15,814 nt of DNA from NCBI GenBank assembly GCA_021635425.1, contig JAJWOJ010000015.1, positions 1 to 15,814 of the forward strand, given 5' to 3'. Below the pieces are notes generated by a model, which saw nothing but the letters and a program-made list of their open reading frames with translations, was not told the origin of the DNA and ran no database searches. Numbering within the stretch: the stretch's first letter is position 1; every line of letters starts with the position of its first letter. Below, piece after piece: positions 6,401 through 15,400 of this stretch. The translations under genes were made by a program, and so were the position numbers. The stretch is from Clostridiales bacterium (GTDB lineage: Bacteria > Bacillota > Clostridia > Christensenellales > Borkfalkiaceae).

Positions 6401-9400
6401 ATTGTACGATAAGGGAATTCTGAAAAGGGATAACGATTATTTCACGAGTAGTTATGTAAACACGGACAGACCTGATATGAAAGGCAGGTATATTCAGTTC
6501 AACGAACTTACGGACGAAGAAAAGGATAAGTTCTATGAAGATTGGGACAAAATCCTGAATGAATCCCTTGCGCATTGGAACACACAGTATTGGCAAGCGC
6601 ACGAAAGTGTTGAAACAAATACAACTATCGTTCGCGACTTGGACGAAGAGGAAGACGCCGAATGGGACAGCCGTATCGAAAGCGGAGAACTCAAGCCTAT
6701 CGAGAACGGCAACACCGACCTTACCGAAATCGGTTTCGACCAATCAGAACTTGGCGGAGCGAAACAGCGTTTCAAAAATAACGTTGAAGCGATAAAACTC
6801 GTCAACCGCCTGCACCGTGAGAACAGAGCGGCAACGGCGGAAGAAAGGAAAGTATTGTCCGGATACGTCGGTTGGGGCGGTTTGGCGCAAGCGTTTGACG
6901 AACACAATACCGCTTGGCAAAAAGAGTACGCGGAATTGAAAAACGTTCTGACGGACGAAGAATACGCGGCGGCAAAAGGCAGCGTTCTCAACGCGCATTA
7001 TACAAGCAAGGAAGTCATCGGGGGTATCTACCGTGCGCTTTTGCAGTTCGGCGTAAAAGGCAACAACCGCATATTAGAGCCGGCAATGGGAACGGGTAAT
7101 TTTTTCGGATTTATGCCGAAGGAAATCTCGGACGGCGCGCATTTGTACGGTGTGGAACTTGACCGCATCACGGGCAGAATCGCTACCAAACTGTATCCGC
7201 AGGCAAGAATACAAATCAAGGGATTTGAAGAAACCTGTTTTCAGGACAATTCATTTGACCTTATGGTAACGAACGTACCATTCGGCGGTTACGGCGTATT
7301 CGATCCGGATTACAACAAGCATCATTTCCTGATTCACGACTATTTCATCGCCAAAGGCATCGACAAGATAAAGCCGAACGGACTTATGGCGGTCATCACG
7401 AGCAAAGGGACTTTGGATAAACTCAATCCGTCCGTCAGAAAGTACATCGCGGACAGAGCGGAACTTATCGGCGCAGTAAGACTTCCGAATACGGCGTTCA
7501 AGAAAACGGCAAATACCGAAGTCGTAACGGATATTCTGTTTTTCCGTAAACGAGAAGAAGCAATCAATGCAAACGTGGAAAAAACGGAATGGCTTTCGAC
7601 AGGCAAGACCGAAGAGGGGTTTGAAGTAAACAACTACTATCTTAAACACCCCGAAATGGTACTCGGCACGTTTGCCAAAGAAACGGGACTTTACGGCGCG
7701 GAGGACGTTACGGTAAAGCCTGACGGCAGAGAGTTATCGGAAGCAATAAACGAAGCGATAAGCCGATTGCCGAAAGATTTTTATATCAATCCCGAATATA
7801 CGGAAGAAGCGGACGCAAAAGAAGAAGTCGAGGTAGATTACGACGTCAAGCCGATGAACCTGAAAGCGGTGAACGGCAAGGTGTATATGCGCGTCGGGGA
7901 CAGAATGGTGGAGCAACCTCTGCCGCCTTTCCCGAAAGACGCATATCAGCGTATCGCCGATATGATAGACCTGCGCAAACAACTGCGCTACGTTTTGGAT
8001 ATTCAGGTGGAGGGCTGTTCCGATGAAATCTTGGAGCGCGAACAGCGGAAACTGAACGCACAGTACGACAGATTCGTAAAGCGTTTCGGCAACGTCAACG
8101 GCAAGACAAACGCGCGGCTTTTCAAACCCGACGGCGACAGCGCATTGCTGTTTGCCTGCGAGAACGTATCCGAAGATGAAGAAACGGTCACGAAAGCGGA
8201 TATATTTTTCAAGCGCACGATCCGCCCGTACACGGCGGTAACAAGCACGGACGACTGCTTTGAAGCATTGCAGATCAGTAAGAACGAGCGCGGCGCGGTA
8301 GATATTTCGTATATCGAAGAACTCACGAAAAAGGATTACGATACCGTGCTTTCCGAACTCGGAAACGCCGTGTTCCGAAACCCCGTTGCGGTCAATCCCG
8401 AAGATAAATATTCGGGCTTTGAAACGGCGGAAGAATACCTTTCGGGCAGAGTGGTGGATAAGTTACAGACGGCGGAGCGTTACAGACAGGACTTTCCCGA
8501 CCTTATCGACTACGACAAGAACGTTGCCGCGTTGAAAGAAGTGCAACCCGCGCCCATTAAGGCGTCGGACATAGCGGTGAGAATCGGCACGAGCTGGATA
8601 GATAAGGAGATATACAAAGATTTTTTCTGTCAGCTCATCGATATGCCGTACTATATGCGGGACGGAATCGAACTTTATTACAACAAACACGATTCGAGTT
8701 GGCGCGTGGACCGCACGACGAGTTATGCGAGAAATTACCGCTCAATGAAGATAACGAACGTTTACGGCACTTCCCGCGCAAATGCGTACAGGCTATTCGA
8801 GGACTGTCTGAATCAGCGGTTTACGCAGATTTACGATACGGTTTTAGACGAGGATGGCAGAGAAAAGCGCGTACTCAATCAGTCGGAAACGGTAGCGGCG
8901 AGAGAGAAACAGAACAAAATCAAGGAAGCGTTCAAGGATTGGATATTCGCAAGTCCCGGTCGGCGCGATGAGTTGGAAGCGATCTACAACAGACTGTTCA
9001 ACCAAATAAAACTGCCGAAATACGACGGAGGCTATCTGAAATTCCCCGAAATGAACCCGGCTATCGAACTGCGCCCGCACCAAAAAGACGCGGTACACCG
9101 CATTATCACGAGCGGGAATGCGCTTTTGCACCATATCGTGGGTAGCGGAAAAACGTTTACGATCTGCGCGGCGGCAATGAAACTCCGTCAGTACGGATTA
9201 GCAAAGAAACCTATGATTGCCGTACCGAACCACTTGGTACAGCAATGGGCAAATCAATTCAGACTTCTGTATCCGACGGCGAAACTCCTGATTGCGACCA
9301 AAGACGACTTGGACAAAGACCACAGAGAACAATTCGTTTCCAAAGTGGCGATGGGCGATTGGGACGCAGTCATCATTGCGCAGAGCAGTTTTGCGAAAAT

Positions 9401-12400
9401 CAACGTTTCTTCCGAGCGGCAGATACGAAAGATACAGGAGGAAATCGAATCGATCGAGCGCAGTATCGAAATGCAGTGGGAGAACAGCAACGCTCCGTCA
9501 GGCTCGGTTAAGAACTTGGAGCGTATCAAGAAAAACCGTGAAGCGCAACTCAAAAAGTTGCTCGACGAATCGAAGAAAGACAACGTGCTTATCTTTGAGA
9601 AACTCGGCGTTGATTATCTCTTTGTGGACGAAGCGGACGCGTATAAAAACCTGTTCCTGTTTACGAAGATGAACAACGTAGCGGGTATTTCCAACGCCGC
9701 CAGCGCGAGAGCGAGCGATCTGCAACTCAAAATCGAATACATCAACGAATTGCACGGCGGAGACAAAGGCGTAGTGTTTGCGACGGGAACGCCCATATCG
9801 AACAGTATGACGGAAATGTTCACGATGCAGACGTATCTGCAAAAGCAAACGCTTGAACGGCTCGGTATCAACTACTTCGACGCGTGGGCGGCAGACTTCG
9901 GCGAAACGGTAACGGCGCTTGAACTTGCGCCGTCGGGCAAAGGGTACAGGGCAAGAACGAGATTTGCGAAATTCACGAACCTGCCCGAACTTTTAACGCT
10001 GTACCACTCGTTTGCGGACGTGAAAACGGACGTAAAACTCGAAGTGCCGGAAGCGGAGCGGAAAGTCGTAACGATAAAGCCGACGGATACGGTTATCGAA
10101 CTGACGGAACAGATTGCCGAGCGCGCCGACAGAATATACGGCGGCGGTGTCGATCCGCATATCGACAATATGCTCAAAGTCACGGGCGACGGCAAGAAAC
10201 TCGCCCTCGATCCGAGATGTATCGATCCGATGATGGCGGACGAGAACGACAGCAAACTCAACTATTGCGCGGAGAACGTGTTTGAGGAGTGGCAAAGCTC
10301 TGCGGAAATCAAAGGCACGCAACTCGTATTCTGCGATTTGTCCACGCCGAAGAAAGCATATTCCGATTACGAATACGGCAAGGACTTCGACGCCTATAAC
10401 GACTTAAAGCACAAGCTCGTAGAGCGCGGAATCCCCGAAGAACAGATTGCCTTTATCCACGACGCGAACACGGACAAGCAAAAGCAAGACCTTTTCGATA
10501 AGGTAAACGCAGGCACAATCCGCGTTCTTATCGGCAGCACCGAGAAGTGCGGCGCGGGAACGAACGTACAAAAACGGCTCGTGGCTCTGCATCATCTGGA
10601 CGCACCTTACCGTCCGCGCGACTTTACGCAACGCGACGGGCGAGGTATCAGGCAAGGAAATATGAATAAGAGCGTCCGCATTTACACCTACGCGACGGAG
10701 CGTACCTTCGACAGCTATTCCTATCAGATTCTCGAAAACAAACAGCGTTTCATTTCGCAGATTGAAAAGGGGGATATGACGGTGAGAGAAGCCGACGACA
10801 TCGACGAAACAACTTTGTCGTATGCAGAAATCAAGGCAATCACTTCCGCAAACCCCAAGATTAAGCGAAAAATGGAACTCGATATGGAAATGGCAAGATT
10901 GCGCGATTTAGAGAGCCGATACAAAAAAGAGTTGTACGCATTGCAGGACAAAATCCGCAAAGAGTTTCCCGAACAGATCCAAAGACAGGAACTGTATCTT
11001 GAAAGGGTACGTAAAGACATCGAACTGATCCGGGCGAACTACAAGCCCGATACGTTTGAGATAAACGTCGGCGGAACGGTGTATTCGGAAAGCGTGGAAA
11101 ACGGAAAAAAGAACGGCGGACTTGCCCTTATGGACGCATTGTTCCATAACAAGACGGATACGGTCGTGGCGGAGTATTGCGGGTTCAAAATCAGTCTGAA
11201 CCCGTTGGAACTTTTAACGAACGAGCGCAGTATAACGCTTTCGGGCGCAGGACAGTACCGAATGGACATCGGCGAAAGCGCAAGCGGTAATCTGACGCGT
11301 TTGGAGAACTTCGTAAAAGAGTTTGCGGAGCGAGAGGAAAGAGCGGTAAAGCGCTTGGAAGCCACAAAAGCCGATTTTGAAGTAGCCAAAGAGCAGGTAA
11401 CCGTGCCGTTCGAGCATAAAGAGAAGATTATACTGCTCAATGAGGAACTTTCCGAGCTTAACGCCGAACTTGACCTGAACAAGCGCGACGAGGTGGTTAT
11501 CGACGACGGAGAAGAAAACGAACAAGCGGAAACGGGCGATAATTATACGGCGTTGCCGCAAATACGGGAACAGCCGACCGCTCCCGCAAAGAAAATTAAA
11601 AAAAGGAGAGCAAAAATGACAGAAAGCCTTTATAGGCAATACAAGCAAATAGAAAATCAGAACCCCGAATCGCTCGTGTTCTCCGTAAAGAACGGAGAGT
11701 ACACCTGTTTCGGTAAAACGGCGGAAGAAATCATCGTTCTTTCGGATATGTCGCCCGATTATTTCAAGGCGGAAAACGGAGAAGTCAAAATGCTGACGAT
11801 CAGCGAAAAAGACTTTCAGGACTTTGCGAACGTTCTTACGGACGCAGGGTTTAAGATTTCGCTTTTCGACGAACCGGAAGAAGAAAAAGCGTTTATCGAC
11901 GAAACCGACAAAGTCGCGGAAATGCAGGTGGATTTACTTCCCGATTATACCGTAACGGGCGAACAAATGCACGAATACGGTTACACTTGGGACGGTATGT
12001 TGCCCGTAAGAGTCAGAACGGCGAGAGTATTATACGCCGCAGGCGTGGAACTCCATAAACTCAATCGAAACGATACCGACAGTTTGGTAGAGGACGATAA
12101 GTTTGAAGATACGGACAGTCTTTACGGAGTGGAAAAACCTGATTGGGAAGAATTTATTTCTTCCGAAAAAGGCAAAGCGTATCTGACCGCTTGGCGTAGC
12201 GTTGTGGAAAGCGCAGGCGTCGTTATCAATGAAGAGATGAGTTATGTGGACGCAGGATATGCCGATCCGATCTCCGACCGTTTTTACGAGGAACGAAAAG
12301 CAATCGAAAAAGCGTTGCACGGGGAGCTTGCGCCGAGCGAAGAAGCAAAACCGTTTATCAAGCCTTTGCTTGAAAACTATCACAAGCGTTTTCCTCTCGA

Positions 12401-15400
12401 CCTTCTTTACGAACACTATGGTTGGGATAATGACAGCGTCTATACCGCATTGGCGGAGAATATCAGCGATCCGGTATTGAACGAATATGCCATCGATACC
12501 GTAAACGACATCAATTTCGACGAGTTTATGGACGAAAAGCTGGAAGAAATCCATTGGCTAAGTAGGCTCGGCGACGAGGATGATAAGTTTGAAGATATTG
12601 TCTGCGACTTAAAGCCTGAGTTCGAGGATTCGTATTTCAACAAGAGCGACGAGAATTATCCGTATGACGAATGGTATGACGATTTTGCGGAAGAAAAACT
12701 CAAACCGTATCTCGAAGAAAAGTTGCAAAAGTCTGGCTATAAGCCGATAAACGGCATATTACAAGAGGAATCGCAAAGCTATTCGGAACGCGTGAGGGAA
12801 AGCGTGGAAAAGGAATTCGACGAGTTCAAGGCGAGCGTTACGGCAAAGCCTGCCGAAGATATTTTCTATCACAATTACGAGATTCACGTTAAGACAGAGC
12901 TTATGGAAACAATCGAATCTTACGATTTTGACGAAGAATATTTACGCGCTCTGTATGAGGAAGTCGATCACGGCGGCATACTGCAAAACCTCTACGACGA
13001 TTTCATCGGCTCGGAATATGCAAGCGTGAACACGGGCGAAGATACGGTAGATTTTATTCGCGGGTACTGCGATCATTATCATTCCGACGTGATAAGCGAG
13101 TTTTTCGCAAAGGACAATACCGTTTACTTCGGTAAAGACGAGGAAGATACGGCGTTCTATTATTTCAAAGATAAGTTGAGCGTAGATACGCTTGCAAGGA
13201 TTCAGGAACAGGCAGACGAGTATATCGTTGCCGCGCCTGTTTGCTATATGGCAACGGACTCTCTCGAAGAAAAGAACATCACGTTTTTGAAACTTGAAAG
13301 GGATATTGACGAACCCGAATTGAACTTGGGCGTTGACGCGGCACGGTTTGCAATGAAAGCGGCGTATAACCGAAAGCTTCCTCTCGAAGCGACGGGGATA
13401 AACCGAAATTGCAGATTGGACGTCGAAAAGGGTATCGGCGAAAATTTCGACGGGTTGCACCTGAACACCGACTTTATCAAAGACCTGTTTGCCCTTTACG
13501 GCGAAGAGCGTATGAATTACGTTCTTGCAAACACCGTGCAAGAGTTGGACTATGACGGCAGATTCAGCCCGGACAATAAAGCGTGGGCAAAAACATTTAC
13601 CGTGAATAACAGTAAAGATGACCGCAGGTTATTTACCGTTCAGTCGCACCCTGCGGTAGTGGACGGGTTTATCTCGTCCTATCGTAAATACGTGAAAACA
13701 TTCAAAGAACAATCAGACAAGGAGGACAAAGAAGAATTGGACAATCAAAACACGCAGGACTACACGAAAGTAACCGCAAGGGGCGATAAGGTAGTCAATA
13801 TGAAAAAGGACGGCAATGGCAGAGAGATTGCCATTATCGACCGAACGGAAAGAGCGAACAAAGATTTTGTCGTGGCAATCGGCTATCACACGGAAACGGG
13901 CGATTGGGAGCAAGGCAGGTACGGCTTCGATACGCTCCAAAAAGCCGAACAATGGCGCGAGGCGGAATACGGCGCAGGAAAGCAGAATCAGAATGAAATA
14001 CGCTATCTGAAAGTCAGGGTTGCGACGGACGCACTGATTAAGCAGTATCCGACGAGCAGTCTGTTCAGGATGCCGACGAGCGGAGAGTATGCGGGATACG
14101 CCTACTATATTTTCAACGACAAAATCAAACAGTCGCGTCAGATTACGGATTTAAGAAGCGACAGCCGTGAACTTTGCTATGAGCTTTCGGTGCGTCCCGA
14201 GCAGGAAATCGAACTTCGCAAGAAGGGCGACGACGAGGACAGAATCGTGCTTACCGCCGAACAGTTTGTAAAAGCGGTGGACGGCACGGCGAACAAGGAC
14301 TACGAAACGCAGGGCAACACCGATAAAAAGTGGCTTAATACGAGCGTTCCGCAGGAAGCGTTCAGAAAAGAATATGATAACAGCGTACTGTTCGTAATGC
14401 CGAATAAAGAGGACTTCGGCGGACTTTCCTACTTCATTCCGAGCGGATTTATCGGAGAAGATAAGGCAAGCAACGACGGACGTATTCTCATTCGTTTGCC
14501 CGAAGATTTTACCGTAAAGGCGCAAAGCCGTGACGGGGACAGAAAAGAAGAATTTACCGCATACGACTTCAATCAGATCTGCCACAATACGACCGCTGAC
14601 GATTACAAATTCCAAAAGCGTGAAAACGCGCAGGAAGGCGGTACTTCGGGAGAATGGAACTACGTTTCCGTTCCCGAAAAGTCAAAAATCGCGGAGTACG
14701 AAGAAAGCACGCTTTTCAGAATGCCTGACGGCGAGTATCAGGATTTCTGCTATTACATTCCGAACAAATGCGTCAAGGAGAACGAAGAGAAGGGCACGAT
14801 CCGTTTGAGTTTGCATAACGACTTTACCGTACGCCTTGCAAACAACAAGGGCGAAGAAAAAGTAACGGTGGAGCTGAACGCCAAAGAGTTTGTCGAAGCG
14901 GTCAAAGGCAAAGACGCAAGCGCATACGGCGCGGAATACAAAAAGCCGGGCGAAGAACAAAAATCTGCGTTTGCGGAGCGCGAAAAGACTTTGCGCGACT
15001 GCGTTCCCGACGAGATGAAAGCCCGCCCGAATTGGGTGGCAGTCAAGACTTGGTGGAACGAGGCAAAAGGCAGAGTGGAAAAACGCCCGATAAACTGTAA
15101 TACGGGCGATTATGCCGAAAGCGATAACCCCGCAACGTGGACGAGCTTTGAAAACGCATTAAAGTACGCAAGGGAGAACGGCGCAACGACCGTTGCTTAC
15201 GCTTTGGACGGTAAGGACAAGATTGCCTGTATCGACCTTGACCGTTGCTACCGCGAGGGAGAACAGCCGTCGGCGTTCGTGGACGAGATTCTTTCCAAAT
15301 GCGGTAAGACCTACGTTGAACTTTCGTTAAGCGGCAACGGGCTACATATTTTCGGAAAAACGGAAGGTATGGACTTGCGTTCGTTCTCGAAAGACGGGGA

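Noticed and set aside
9254..9672. Overlapping ORFs in other frames across the helicase region
   Set aside because: They are shadows of the helicase frame, in which Walker A, the DEAD box and motif VI are all intact.
12096..12596. A 15-base direct repeat GATAAGTTTGAAGAT (12096-12110 and 12582-12596), both encoding DKFED
   Set aside because: The repeats are in frame, but the surrounding protein sequences do not align, so it is more likely codon and acidic-residue coincidence than a duplicated domain.
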